Part shown: positions 1 through 10,803 of the stretch, piece by piece
How positions within the stretch are numbered: position 1 is the first letter of the stretch
Layout of the letters: every line of letters begins with the position of its first letter
Source of the DNA: Bimuria novae-zelandiae CBS 107.79
Taxonomy: Eukaryota > Ascomycota > Dothideomycetes > Pleosporales > Didymosphaeriaceae
NCBI GenBank assembly: GCA_010015655.1
Contig: ML976719.1
Location: 168,085-193,875 of the forward strand
Reading direction: 5' to 3'
DNA: 25,791 nt
Program-made: the position numbers and the translations under genes
Notes under the pieces: model-generated
Databases searched by the model: none
What the model was told of the DNA's origin: nothing
Seen by the model: the letters and a program-made list of their open reading frames with translations, nothing else

Positions 1-634
1 TGCTTCCCGGCATACGGAAGGAGCACGCTAGCCTATATAGGCGACTTCTTCGCCTATATAGTTGATAACTCTTACACTCAACTTCAGTTTCAACACCAGT
101 AACGTGTGGGGAAGAGCAACCGACCATTTCCGTTGTCCCCAGCAAAGGAGGTCTAACCTCAAGAAAGTAATCTGTAAGCTAGCTGACCAGGATCCTGATC
201 ACCCGGGGTTGCTGATCACCCACCAATTTGGCCACCCCTTAGAAAAAATCGTGTTTATTTTGTTAACCTGGTTATTATTACTACTTTATATATAGATTAA
301 AAAGTTTTAATAATTATTTTAGCTATTACTCTCTTAGCTTCTTTTTTTACTACTTAACTATTATTTTATAAGGCTAGAAGATTAGACGCCTGCTTTACTA
401 CCTTAAACAATCCAACGGCATTTGGGCGGCCGATTCTGGCGGTTCGTGATGCCGTTTCTGGAGGCGCCCCAGGCTGGAGCGCACGTGCCTCTTCGGCTTT
501 CCTACCTCGGCTAGCGTATCCTCATGATCCCCCATGTGACGATAGCCCGGTTCCGGTTCTCTGTACAAAGAGGAATGCGGCGGCGCCGCCTGCGACCCTT
601 GTAGCTCCACCCTATTCTCATACTCTCTACTCAT
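1..634. other. Left flank, no supported gene
   Basis: I see no convincing gene here. The first 240 bases have ordinary base composition and show little RIP-like decay. A 10-bp repeat GCCTATATAG occurs at 31-40 and 52-61. Around 245-400 there is an abrupt AT-rich patch, after which composition returns to normal. Short open frames at 62-295 (+) and 398-658 (-) show no recognisable domain. If the downstream DUF3435 gene is a Starship captain, the left element boundary would be expected somewhere in this stretch, but no terminal motif can be fixed from one copy. Confidence 0.5.
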
Positions 635-891
635 CATGCTGACCGAAATGGAGGCCACACGACCGGCGGGCTACTTAAGGGCCTTTCCTCGTCATCTACA
701 CACCCCCAAACAAGGACCGCCACCTCTTCTCCCTCCATTCTCTCTCTATTCGCGGTGTGCGTCTCGGCAGCATTCATTGTTCAAGCTAGAATCCTCCCCC
801 AGTACCTCTTTCTCTCCACGCTTTACCTCGAACGCCCTGCCTTCAGACGCTCTACCTCTAGACGTTCTGCCTCGTCACGGACTACGGCGAC
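635..891 (+). promoter_or_regulatory. CT-rich leader upstream of the DUF3435 gene
   Basis: This stretch is rich in C and T (especially about 715-760 and 795-870), as is common just upstream of translation starts in filamentous fungi. It ends at the ATG at 892. No clear TATA box was found. Other short frames across it appear to be chance openings in pyrimidine-rich DNA. Confidence 0.4.
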
Positions 892-3089
892 ATGCGACGA
901 TGCTCTCCGTTTGAGGGTTCCTCTAAATCCCAGAGTTCCTCCAACAAGAGTGATTATACTAGATCTACCCCCGATGCAGACGATGGTGCGGAGTCATATA
1001 CGGATCTAACAGACGTCGATGCCTTTGCCAATGAGGACGACAAGGACGAAGACGAAGCATGGCTCTCCCCTAACAAGGATCACCCGCCTGAGTACTATCT
1101 CCAGCAGTTAGAGACCTTTAACGAACAAGATTATACCAAAGAGGACTATAAGGACTGTAGTACTTGCCTAATTAATTGTATAGGAGATTAGTAGCATTAG
1201 TAGGTCTCTTATTCCCTTCCTGCCCGCGTTAGATTAAATAGGACTAACTAAGCATAGGTGCTAGACGTACCTTAGGAAAGACGAGTACCGCGACTTCTCG
1301 ACCGTATCTATCGTAACTCTCTACACATTTCTTTAACTAGCTACTAGGCTAGCGCTAAGGGAAAGGAGGAAGGAGACGCTAAGGGACTAAGCACGCCAGC
1401 TCCTTAGGGACGTACTAGAAAGTTTTCCGCCTAGTGTATAAAAGAGCCATTGGTGAGAAGATAGATAGGAGGATAAATCGGAGTATGCACAAGGTATAGA
1501 GGTCTAGCTATAGAGATCCGAGCCTCCTAGGTCCAGCGTCACACGCGTATCTACAACTACTAACGTGAAAGGCAGGTACTAAGAAAGCTAGCAAAGGAGT
1601 ACGGCCTTACGATGATAGGTTAAGATAAGGCCTGCATATTTATTAAAGATTAAATACTTATACTACAAACGAACCTAGTCACGACTAAAAAAAGATATCC
1701 CTATAGACGCTATTAGATACAAGCCTATCTCTATCTAGAACTAGGTAGTTGCATAGCTAATTAGCTATAGGCTATTCTTAGTCTCTACTATTAGTATATA
1801 TAAGTTACTCTACTATAAGATTTAGAGGGCGGTCCTTATTAAACAATACTAAAATTTACCTTTAAGTTTATAAAAGAGTTCCTTAGTGTTAAAGATATGT
1901 GCGTTAGTACGCTTTTTATTTACTAGGATAAATAAGAATACTAACTTTATTATAAAAAATACTTTTCCTCTCTTTAAAGTTATTAATAATAAGACTTTTA
2001 TCTTTAGTTTATATACTATACTCCTTAGCATGCTTTTTTATAATAAGGCGTTTATAGCCTATAATCTAACCTCCCTAAAGGAGATAAATAGGCTTACTAT
2101 CTTACTAGACTATAATAAGCTACGTCTACACCTTAATTAGGCCTTAGACAATATTCCCGTGTTTTGTAAAGCAGTATGGACCCTATATAGTTAGGCTATT
2201 TTGCCTACGGAGCCTCTTCCCTACTCCACTTTACTACCATAGATCCAAACACTAGGGAAAATTACGGGGTTTGCGCAGGTTGCCCGTCCCTATTTATTAA
2301 GATACGCAGGAGGGAAGCGTTTAATAAGAATAGTAAGTACTACGAGCTATCGTTTGCAAGGTGTAGGATGTAAGGTGTAGTAGTAATGTCGTACGCAGGT
2401 AACGTTAGCGATGCTATATATAACCTAATAATTAGGCACGCGAGCATGGCGACGTTCCTAAAGCACTACCTTTTACGCCGTATTACGGTTAACACGCAGG
2501 CTATTGTATAGGGTATGTAACGGCCAGCAAAATATAGCCTTGCGGCTGATAGATTGGCGCTATATACAAAGACTCAAAGCTAAAGAAGAGAAAGGGATCG
2601 AGAGGGCCGAGTAGGCGGCATATAGCCTGCCGCTACCTAGTAACTGCCACCTCAATGCTGCGACTGCCTCCTCAGTGTAGCAGCTGCCGTCCATCGCCCT
2701 TGTGACGATGCACAGATCACAGCAAGTCCCACGATCGTCCCAGGGTATAGAGCCTTAGATAGCGCTAATGCAGGTAGCCTATACTATAAGCTATTTAATT
2801 AATTATTGTTAGCTATAGTAGCTTACCCTAAAATAGTTTATATTAGTAAATAATAATTTAACTATTCGCTCCCTTTTTAACTAATAAGGGCGTCTTAAAT
2901 GCACCTTTTATAACGTAACTAAAAATCTAAAGTGCTAAGCGCTTACCCGTAGAATTAACTAGAAAAAGTAATAGCGCTAGTATACCCTTCTTTAGGAAGT
3001 ATAAAAAAAGTAGGAGTATAAATAGCTAGTATATAACGTTAAGTAGTAACTTGCTAGCCTTAGCATTAATACGAAGGATAAACTTAAAG
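892..3089 (+). pseudogene. DUF3435 tyrosine recombinase (Starship captain family), 5' part, RIP-degraded
   Basis: This is the N-terminal and catalytic part of a DUF3435 protein, the family that includes the tyrosine recombinases mobilising fungal Starship elements. Residues 1-99 (from ATG 892) are open, acidic and Ser-rich, and contain DHPPEYYLQQLE, typical of the family. After 1188 the frame continues with many RIP-type stops but stays recognisable: AKEYGLTMIG*DKAC near 1591, TTKKRYPYRRY near 1681, TGFAQVARPY then LLRYAGGK at about 2264-2311, and RHASMATFLKHYLLRR at about 2434-2481. By analogy with tyrosine recombinases, LRY resembles the second-Arg box, the His of RHAS the box-II His, and the Tyr of KHY the nucleophile. 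The first-Arg region (about 1750-1775) reads AN*L*AIL and seems to have lost its Arg. Homology fades from about 2600 to 3089, where a Ty3 element is inserted. The gene cannot encode an active enzyme. Confidence 0.85.
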
Positions 3090-3472
3090 TGTTATAAGGC
3101 GCTTACACCTTGGTCCAATCCAAGTTAGGGCAGTAAGGCTAAAGTAGCACTTTATAAATTATTTAGTAATATAAGTTAATGCGACACTTAGCGCGTAGCT
3201 ATATAATTTAATTTTATAATAAATAAAATAACTATTAGTCTATATAAGAGAACGTACTTGTATAAAAAATATATAAGTTAATAATAAGGAGCGTAATATC
3301 AAAAACTATCTTATATATATACTTAGCTAGCTTAGTTACTTAGTCTTGCTAATTAACTAAGTAGTTATATAATTACTATAGCTAGCTCCTTAGTATTTTT
3401 ATTTTAATATAGTCCTAACTATCCTGTCTCTTTAAGCGCCTATCCTTTTTATTTTATATTTAGTTTATAACA
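3090..3472 (-). repeat. 3' LTR of Ty3-A
   Basis: 383 bp, aligning with 10416-10798 and more AT-rich near 3400-3472. It is preceded by TAAAG, the target duplication shared with the right edge of the element. Confidence 0.9.
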
Positions 3473-3488
3473 CTATCCTCCTCCCTTC
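3473..3488 (-). other. Polypurine tract of Ty3-A
   Basis: On the minus strand this reads GAAGGGAGGAGGATAG directly before the 3' LTR, where a plus-strand priming site is expected. It confirms the minus-strand orientation. Confidence 0.75.
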
Positions 3489-3599
3489 TAGTCTTTGTCT
3501 TTAAAGAGTTATACCTACTAACTATTTATCTAGTACCTATTGTTATCGCGAACTTGTTTCTGCTATTAGGGCATATAAGACTATTATAGTATTAAAATA

Positions 3600-4089
3600 T
3601 TTTAATTATAAGACCTACTCGCAGGTTTATAAAGTGTTTATTTATTCTAAAAAGTGTAGTAAGTGTCTATAAAGGGGCGCTTAGTGCGACGTCGCCGTTA
3701 TCCGTAACAAGTTTTCCTAACTAGTGGCAAAGAAGCGAAAGTTAGATGCGTAGATACTAGAAGCGTAAAAGGAGTAGGATATAGCTTTTAAGGCTATACG
3801 TATAACCCGTGCAAAAGAAAAGCGTTTATTTAAATAATTAGCTTTAAATATAAAACGTGCAGAGAAGGTAATTATTATTAAAAATACTATCTTAAAAGAG
3901 TTAAATAAAGACCTAGCTTAGTCTGCTTAGCCTACTAGCCCCGCTAAGCTAACCTCTACTATTTAGTTAATTATAGAAAATTTTCTTCTAACTTTTAAAA
4001 TAATTTAGTCTTATTATTAACTTAGTTTCTTAGTCGTGGTACTCTTAAATTCTTTTTATAAAAGTCCCTTAATACTGCATCGTAATTAG
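3600..4089 (+). pseudogene. Antisense accessory ORF of Ty3-A (Cys motif plus coiled coil)
   Basis: This ORF runs opposite to gag-pol, between the 3' end of pol and the 3' LTR. From 3649 it reads KKCSKCL*RGA*CDVAV, a C-x2-C-x6-C motif, followed by a long charged helix-like stretch (KKRKLDAQ-type, then RAKEKRLFK, IKRAEKV, LKELNKDLA) to about 3920, and a C-terminal part ending at TAG 4087-4089. Several CAG/CAA-type stops are present, but the frame is kept over 145 codons. The tail overlaps the end of pol on the other strand. Position and layout match the antisense ORF of Ty3-B, whose second Cys triplet has the same spacing. The start codon is unclear and upstream Cys residues may have mutated (Y for C). 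Function unknown; a zinc-binding coiled-coil protein is an inference. Confidence 0.6.
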
Positions 4090-4218
4090 TAAGATTCTTT
4101 ATTAGTTTCTACGTATTATAGCTTTCTAGCTATCCTTCCTATTTTACTAGGTACTTATACTAACGTCTAAATTTCCGTAGGTCTTTAATTATTTTAACTT
4201 TATACTTTTTATCCTTAA

Positions 4219-4669
4219 TGTTATGAGGCTCTCACACCTTGTCCAATCCAGATTAGGGCGGTAAGGTATCGTGGTGCTTCACGGATTATTTAATAGTACA
4301 AGTTAATGCGACACTTAGCGCGAGGCTAGATAATCTAATCTTATAATAAAGTAAGATAACTTATTAGTTTATATAGGAGAACGTACTCGCATAGAAGATA
4401 TATAAGTTAACTACAAGGAGCATAACAAAGGAAAACTATCCTGTATATATATCCTCCTTGTCCCATAGAATCCCACGATGTCCCATATCCTAGCACCGTG
4501 GGATCCCATAGGATTTCCTAGGACGTTACGTGATTGGAGGGTCACGTGGTCCTACGGTGTCCTATAGTCTTGGCGTCTGGGACAGCGTGGGACGTTACGT
4601 AATCCTGAGGTGGGGCCTGGATGCCGTCATAAGGCTCTCCGTCCCACCGTCGACTTCTGGACCGTAACA
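4219..4669 (-). repeat. Solo LTR related to Ty3-A, with a different U3
   Basis: 451 bp, starting TGTTATGAGG and ending CGTAACA on the plus strand, flanked by perfect 5-bp duplications CTTAA (4214-4218 and 4670-4674). No internal sequence remains, so it is a solo LTR left by LTR-LTR recombination. Bases 4219-4452 align with the Ty3-A LTRs, including the TATA-like run at about 4441-4452. The rest (4453-4669) is GC-rich and unrelated to them. Read on the minus strand, the unmatched part is U3. That part holds GGACGTTACGT twice and a CACGTG. It splits the chromodomain end of the Ty3-A pol. Confidence 0.88.
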
Positions 4670-5676
4670 CTTAAGTTCTAGGTGTAATTTTAATTTAGCA
4701 TCTAGTAGTACTAGTTCTAATAATAATTTATAGAAGACTAGGTATATACGTATATTTATAAGTAACTATAGTTTAAAATTAACTGGGCTTCTAACTTCTT
4801 AAATTTTAAATAGTCCTTTTTAAAAGTTATCAGGTTTTTTACTTAGCTATATTATCTTAAAAAAATTTATAAGAGGAGAACTCTATCCCCTTTTTTAAAA
4901 GTTAGTCTTTTAATTCTTTTCCTATTTATCTATCTTACTATTTATTTATTATATTATATAATATTCTTGCGTAGTGTTTCGTGCAGATCTTATATAAGTT
5001 TGGCTTTATTAACTACGTCTTTTATAACGCTTTTAATATCTAACAGATCCTGGTAAGCTATTAGCTTATATCCGTGGTTAGCGTAGTATAGTAAGTACCC
5101 TATAGTCGCTAATCTTGCGCTATTATATGCTAGTTAAGCTATTAGTAGTAGCTTAACCTAATTATCCTATAGCTTATTTATATATATCTAGAAGTATTAT
5201 TTTAATACTTAGTTCGCTCCGTTTGCCTATTAGTCTCTAAGTAGAAGCTCGTCGTAAGCTTGTGCTTAATACCTAGTATGGCGGTAAACGTGGTCTAATA
5301 CGAAGATATAAATATCTTAGCTCTATTAGTGATAAACTTATCTACTTATCTAACTTAAGATATAAGTTCTTATTTTACTACGTAGGCTAGTTCTTCTGCT
5401 AATATAGATTCTTTAATTAGTATAAATCTTAATTCCTTAGTTAGTTAATAGACTATAACTAAAATAAAGTTATAGAGACATTTACTTTCTAGTGCTAGTA
5501 ATGCTAAGAGCTTTATAATAAAGTCTATAGTTACACTAGACTATAGTCTTAGGGGCGGCTATAGTAGTTATAGAAGACTATAAGGCTTATATCTTTTAGG
5601 CTTATTCTAATAATATGCTAAATAGTTACCTAATACCTTTTATACTACCTACTATAGCCTAAAGATAGCGTATTTA

Positions 5677-6137
5677 TGTTAAGATCCCAAAGGGGTAGCT
5701 GGTCCCTAAGGGGCTAAGGTTGGTTCTCAGGCAGGAATACTGTAGTAGGACGGGAGAGGATCGTAGTGATAGCTTGCGCTTGTTACTAGGGTATTAGTAT
5801 CGAAGGTGGGTATAGCATAATTAAATCAACAAGGTTGCTTATTCAGATCCAAACGATAGATTGATAAACAGGTTGAACACGGATACCATAAGGGTATTCG
5901 TGTTAGGTTATATACACAAGGTGTGAACATTACCGTCCGCCTCTCTTTCTGCCATCCCTGGGTTTCGCTGGATGGCAGTGCCGTCCATGGGTGGCACGCC
6001 TTCTACGATCTTGGCAGGATGGTATGTCTTGGCTTGGATGGTACGTCACGTGACCTCGGTTACGCGACCCCGCCGAGTGTCACCCCCACTGGAGGCCCGT
6101 TGGCCCTCCTTGTTCCATACATGTTCAGATCTTAACA
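5677..6137 (-). repeat. Solo LTR of the Ty3-B family, minus orientation
   Basis: 461 bp, flanked by perfect 5-bp duplications ATTTA (5672-5676 and 6138-6142). Its reverse complement aligns with the Ty3-B LTRs: it starts TGTTAAGATCTGAACA, carries the TATATAACCTA promoter region, and ends with the GGACCAGCTACCCC region and CTTAACA. The R-U5 half is nearly identical and the U3 half is more diverged. It is not obviously RIPed, unlike the pol DNA around it, so it probably arrived after that DNA was mutated. It lies between the RNase H and integrase parts of Ty3-A. Short open frames inside it are not genes. Confidence 0.9.
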
Positions 6138-8399
6138 ATTTAATTGCGACTTAGCGCGTTATTTTTATAATTCTTAAGTATCCCTATTCCTTATCTTTGT
6201 GCAGTTTTTTAACTAATAGTAGTGCTACTTAGTTATTTATTTATATCTTATTCCTATAATTGCGCGTAAATAATTTTAAAGCCTAGTCTAAGTTATACGC
6301 GTATTAATTATCGTCTGTAAGCTTTTTATAGTCCTAGAAATTAGCTATAAAAGGCTTATAATAGGTAAAGTCTATGCGCTGTGCTTCTAACATAGGCGTA
6401 AGCTATATCTTATTATAGCGCAGCGTTCTATCATCTACCTTTATAAAAATAGCGTCATGGTTAATATTGCTTTCCTTTTTTATAAGATTAGATTATCTGC
6501 TAAGGGCGTCTATCGCTCTATTAGTTAATTCTACTAGGTAAGTAATTTAAAAGTTATATTTTACTAATTATTTAGACTATTTAGCTTGCTTTCTGTTAAG
6601 TTCCTTTATAGTTATAAAGTAGGTAAGGTTTAGATAGTTTAAAAAAACTTTTACCTAATGCTTTACTCCCTTAAGCTTTGCCTCGTATTACTTAAAGTAG
6701 TTAATAATTACTAAAAGTTCCTTATTATAAATCTTATAGTTAAGTTTTACTTTGAAGAACTTTCGTAAATAGTAGAATACTAGTCTTTATTTTTTATTAT
6801 TATATTTTTATAAGAGTATAGCCCCTAGCGCATAGTCTAATGCGTTAGTGTAGATGTAATACTACCACTCTAGATTATATATTTATAGTAATAGCGCGGT
6901 TAAGAATAGGCGCTTTAGTTTCTTAAAAGCTTCTATATCTTCTTCCTATAGTAATTACTATTTACTAGTCTTTATAAGTTCTATTAGCGGAGCGGTTGTC
7001 TTAGAGTAGTTCTTAATAAATTTACAATAGAAGTTAGTAAAGCTAAAGAAAGACTAGATATTTTTTATTAATTTTAGTAAAGGCTATTTTTTTATTATTA
7101 TAATCTTCTTTAAATCTATCTTAACACCTTCCTAGGATATTACAAATCCTAGGTATTCCGTTTCTGTAACGTGAAACTTATACCTTTTAGGGTGTAGGAG
7201 TAATCTATACTCTTATAACTTCTTAAGTACCTTTTAAACGTGCTCTTTATATTTCTTTAAGGAATCGTTTAAATAGATTAATATATTATCTAAATATACT
7301 GTACAGAATACGTCTAAGTATTTATATAAAACTTAGTTTAAAAGTTCTTAGAAGGTTGCTAGGGCGTTTATTAACCCTATAGGTATAACTATATACTTAA
7401 AAAGACTATATTAAGTGCGAAAGGCGGTTTTCTATTTATATTCCCTTACTATTTATATTTAATAGAATCTATCCTGGATATTAAACTTTGTAAACTACTT
7501 AGCTCCACAAAGTTAGTCTATAAGCTCTATAATTAGGGGTAATAGGTATTAATTTTTAACTATTAGGACGTTTAGCTATTTATAATCTATATAAAGCTAT
7601 AACCTGTTATTCTTTATTAGTATAAAGAGTATTAGGAAGGCTTCAGGACTCTAACTAGGCTACTATTTCTTAAAATAAAGATTTTTCTTTAATAGTTCCT
7701 TTAACTCTCTTTTTTAGTTTTATATAAGGGGCTGTAAGTACTCTAGCTATAACTTAGCTCTTTTTACTAGTAGTATCTTATAATCCTACTCTTAATATTC
7801 AGGTAAGACTATCTTGTTATATTCCTTAAATAAGTCTATAAATTCTTAGTACTCTACTAGCAGACTTGGGTTTTTATTAACTATTTTAGCTAATTATACC
7901 TATAGATAGCACACCTATTCTAAGTATTACTATAGGATCTTATTTATCTTATAAACTAATATCTTTTATATTATAGACGTATTATTCTCCTTTCCTACTT
8001 AAGGTTCTTAGAGGGTTCCCTTTTGCCATGGCTTTACTAGAGCCGTTACGGGTGGTTTCTTAGATAGGATTGTCTTAGTAAGCCAATCTATTTCTAGATT
8101 ATGCTATTTAAGCTACTTATAACTAATAATAGCTTCTATATCTCCTATTTTAGTAATAGTAAAGACATGTTAGCTTTTTAAGCCTTTAATATTAACTTAT
8201 ACTAGCGCTATCTCTAGGCATAGCTAACTATTACTATATTCTTGCGATTAGGTCCTATCCGCGAGTCTTATTTATAATAGTATTTTCTTTTTATAATAGG
8301 GTATATTATATTTTTTAATTACTTTTAGGGCTACTAGACACGCGTCTATCCCTAGATTAATAAGTACTTTAACACGATATATATGTATCGTAGTATCCT

Positions 8400-9419
8400 T
8401 AATTAAGCATTTCTTAATTTGGCGAGTGTCTACTTAATAAGCTATAATAATTATATTATTACTAGTGTAGCTTGTTACTTAGTAATATTTTAGTTTTTTA
8501 AGTCCTTAGGCTTATTATTTAGGCCCGTGGCTTCTTAAATCTAGTTCTTAACCTAAGCTAGTTTCAGGATTTCCTTAACTCTATACTATTTATAATACTA
8601 ATAGTATATACTATAGGCTTCTCTAATTTTATTAGATTTATATACTCCTAATATCCTATACTAAGAGTAGTTTAGAGTAAGGCATTTATATCTTATAAGC
8701 TTATAGTAGCTTAATTAATTTTTAGAAGAGGCTACCTTCTCCTATAGGCTTAAATACGCTAAGCACTATAAGTAATACTTATCTTATTAGGTAGATAGGT
8801 AGGTTTCTTTATGTCATGTCTAGGTTACTCCTGTGACGTTTCTAGGGTTGTGGGGATCTATGCCACGTGGAAACTATCTAGTAGCGTATTTCTATTAGGT
8901 ATAGATATCGCAAGTGTCTTTAAAGCACCTATGCTAGCTATTCTACTTATAGTATTTTATCTAATAAAGTAAAAAGTGTTTATAGTAATTATTAGGTACC
9001 CTATACTAGTCTTTACCTACTTAATAATAGTCTAAGTTACTAAGGGTGCGAGCTACCTTAGCCTATCTTTTATAGTACTATTAATATTCTTTCTTAGTAT
9101 ATTATTACTATTCTACACGTGGGTATTACTTAACTATTATAATTTAATATAAATAGCGTGCTAGTACTCCTTATATCTTTTTAGTTAGCTAGTAGGCGTT
9201 CTAAGTATATAGTCCTTATTCTATTATTTTCTAAGTATACTAAAGTAAGTAATATAGCTTACCTATTATATACCTAACACGTTCCTTCTACTAGTTAGGT
9301 AAAGATATTATATTCTTATAAAACTATTTATTTTTTTACTTATTTTATTAGATTAAGGATCTTCTGCGTAATGTTCTTAATCTTATTAGTTAGGGTAAGG
9401 GTGGCTATTACTATATTAA
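8400..9419 (-). other. Ty3-A gag-pol linker, heavily RIPed
   Basis: This stretch lies between the zinc knuckle and the protease of Ty3-A. It is very AT-rich and full of stops in every frame. A less mutated patch at about 8810-8885 is the only part with normal composition. No separate gene is seen. Confidence 0.5.
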
Positions 9420-10390
9420 GGAGGTTAATTATACTAACCTCCGTTTTTAGCTTCTTATAGTCTCTAGCGAAATACCCTTACTCCCTATAATAAAAGCATG
9501 CTTTATCCTTATACTGTCATTATCTTTCTTTAAGAAATATAGAGTTCTTGCCCTCCCTAGATCTTTTAAACTTCTAATTAGCCTATTTCTTATGCTAATA
9601 AGCTTTATTAGCTATAATAACGTCTCTTTTCTTATCGCGAATTATAGACTACGCATAATTCTTTAACTTTATAAATATATATCTTTTGCGTTACTTGTCT
9701 ATCTTTCTTTTATATAAGTAATTATCTACTTTTATAACTTAGTTAATAAGTTCCTCTAAGTTATTAAGTTTCTCTTAATAAACTAGCTTGTCTTTAACGG
9801 CTTCCTTAAGCCTGTTGTAGTAGGCGATTATAAGTAGAATATTACCCTATTTAACTAATTTTACCTTAATCTATTTAAACTTTAGCGTATAAAGTACTGT
9901 TAACTTTTCTTAGCGTAGACGTTAAAGGCGAATCTTAGCCTAATATTCTTTATTAATTATACTAAATATGTCTTTTATAGCGTCGCGAAAGGATTCCTAA
10001 TTTTTTTTATAACCTCCTTTATAGTATTATCGTAATTCTTAAGTTTATTATTTTTAAGAAAGTTATTAATTATTAGCCTAGCCTACTTTGCTACCTTGCA
10101 TATTTATGCAGGTAACTAAGATTTTATTTTAGTTAGTCTTAAACTTCCTTAGGTTATATTAGATAAATAATTTTATAGTTATTAGGAACGTTGCTAGATA
10201 ATTCTTACTATTATAGGGCTTAGGCTTAAGGACCTTTAGCTACTACTTTACGTTTTCCTAAGTGTTTATTTTTTGTTTATCTAGTTAATAATCTTTTAAA
10301 ATTATGTAATCTGTACTGCTTGCTTAGCTATAACTTCTTTTAGAGTCTTATCTAGGGTTAGTACTATAGCTAGAGCGCTAGGTCCTGCTA
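9420..10390 (-). pseudogene. gag of Ty3-A (capsid/nucleocapsid), RIP-degraded
   Basis: On the minus strand, starting shortly after the 5' LTR, the translation resembles Ty3 gag. Around 9720-9960 it reads in pieces such as YNRLKEAVKDKLVY, EKLNNLEELIN and VDNYLYKRKIDKQ, matching the capsid helices and the arginine-rich segment. A decayed CCHC zinc knuckle lies at about 9449-9511: DKACFYYRE*GYFARDYKKL, in which the second and last Cys appear as Tyr (TGT/TGC to TAT) and the His as Tyr. Many stops of the CAG-to-TAG and TGG-to-TAG kind are present. It would package element RNA and bind nucleic acid if intact; it is not functional now. The exact start is unclear. Confidence 0.78.
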
Positions 10391-10415
10391 TATTATACTT
10401 AGTAAGTAGTTAAAG

Positions 10416-10798
10416 TGTTATAAGGCGCTTATACCTTAGTCTAATCTAAGTTAGGATAGTAAGGCTAAAGTAGCACTTTATAAATTATTTAGTAGTATAA
10501 ATTAATACAACACTTAGCGCGTGGCTATATAATTTAATTTTATAATAAATAAGATAACTATTAGTCTATATAGGAGAACGTACTCGTACAGAAGATATAT
10601 AAGTTAACTATAAAAAGCGTAAAATAGGAAACTATCCTATATATATACTTAGCTAGCTTAGTTACTTAGTCTTACTAATTAACTAAGTAGTTACGTAATT
10701 ACTATAGCTAGCTCCTTAGTGTCCTTGTCTTAACACGATCCTGGCCGTCTTGTCTCTTTAAGCGCCTATCCCCTCCATTCTGTATCTGGTTCGTAACA
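10416..10798 (-). repeat. 5' LTR of Ty3-A
   Basis: 383 bp, aligning along its length with 3090-3472. The outer end (about 10725-10798) is noticeably GC-richer than the matching end of the other LTR, so mutation is uneven between the pair. A TATA-like run (CTATATATATAC on the plus strand, about 10638) probably marks the core promoter read on the minus strand. Confidence 0.9.
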
Positions 10799-10803
10799 TA
10801 AAG

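Larger units (their letters stand above)
4020..8370 (-). pseudogene. pol of Ty3-A (protease, RT, RNase H, integrase, chromodomain), RIP-degraded and interrupted
   Basis: Domains can be followed on the minus strand in Ty3 order. Protease near 8340: RVKVLINLGIDACL, with DSGA reading NLGI. Reverse transcriptase: LQLYIDYKQLN near 7570, IPIGLINALATF at about 7353-7388, and YLDNILI at about 7276-7296, where the catalytic YLDD has become YLDN. RNase H end near 6510: DALSR. Integrase core about 5200-5530: TIDFI, ITNRAKIF (second catalytic Asp now Asn) and NRQTERT, which keeps the Glu. The C-terminus has a chromodomain-like segment, YKYLVK*EG, at about 4130-4160. Solo LTRs interrupt it at 5677-6137 (between RNase H and the integrase core) and 4219-4669 (at the chromodomain). 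Nonsense and active-site changes make it inactive. Confidence 0.85.
3090..10798 (-). mobile_element. Ty3/Gypsy retrotransposon Ty3-A, complete but RIP-degraded
   Basis: This 7,709-bp element is bounded by two 383-bp LTRs of equal length (3090-3472 and 10416-10798) that begin TGTTA and end AACA. The 5-bp target duplication TAAAG lies at 3085-3089 and 10799-10803. gag and pol read on the minus strand, so the right LTR is the 5' LTR. A purine-rich tract on the minus strand adjoins the 3' LTR. Two solo LTRs with their own target duplications sit inside; without them the element would be about 6.8 kb, close to the 6,836 bp of Ty3-B. It interrupts the DUF3435 gene. TAAAG also occurs at 10411-10415 just inside the right LTR, probably by chance. 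RIP is severe throughout, so it is dead. Confidence 0.92.

Noticed and set aside
62..295. Open frame of 77 codons at the left edge
   Set aside because: No domain and a hydrophobic tail made only by the AT-rich patch.
398..658. Minus-strand open frame upstream of the DUF3435 gene
   Set aside because: No recognisable domain; it lies in probable leader DNA and could be a chance opening.
1886..2140. Open frame of 84 codons in the DUF3435 pseudogene
   Set aside because: AT-rich RIPed sequence; part of a damaged larger gene and not a separate one.
5923..6154. Two overlapping plus-strand open frames
   Set aside because: They lie in a solo LTR and its edge; similar frames recur in the Ty3-B LTRs.
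10411..10415. Extra TAAAG directly inside the right LTR of Ty3-A
   Set aside because: It could suggest a different insertion boundary, but equal LTR lengths and the outer TAAAG pair explain the element fully.
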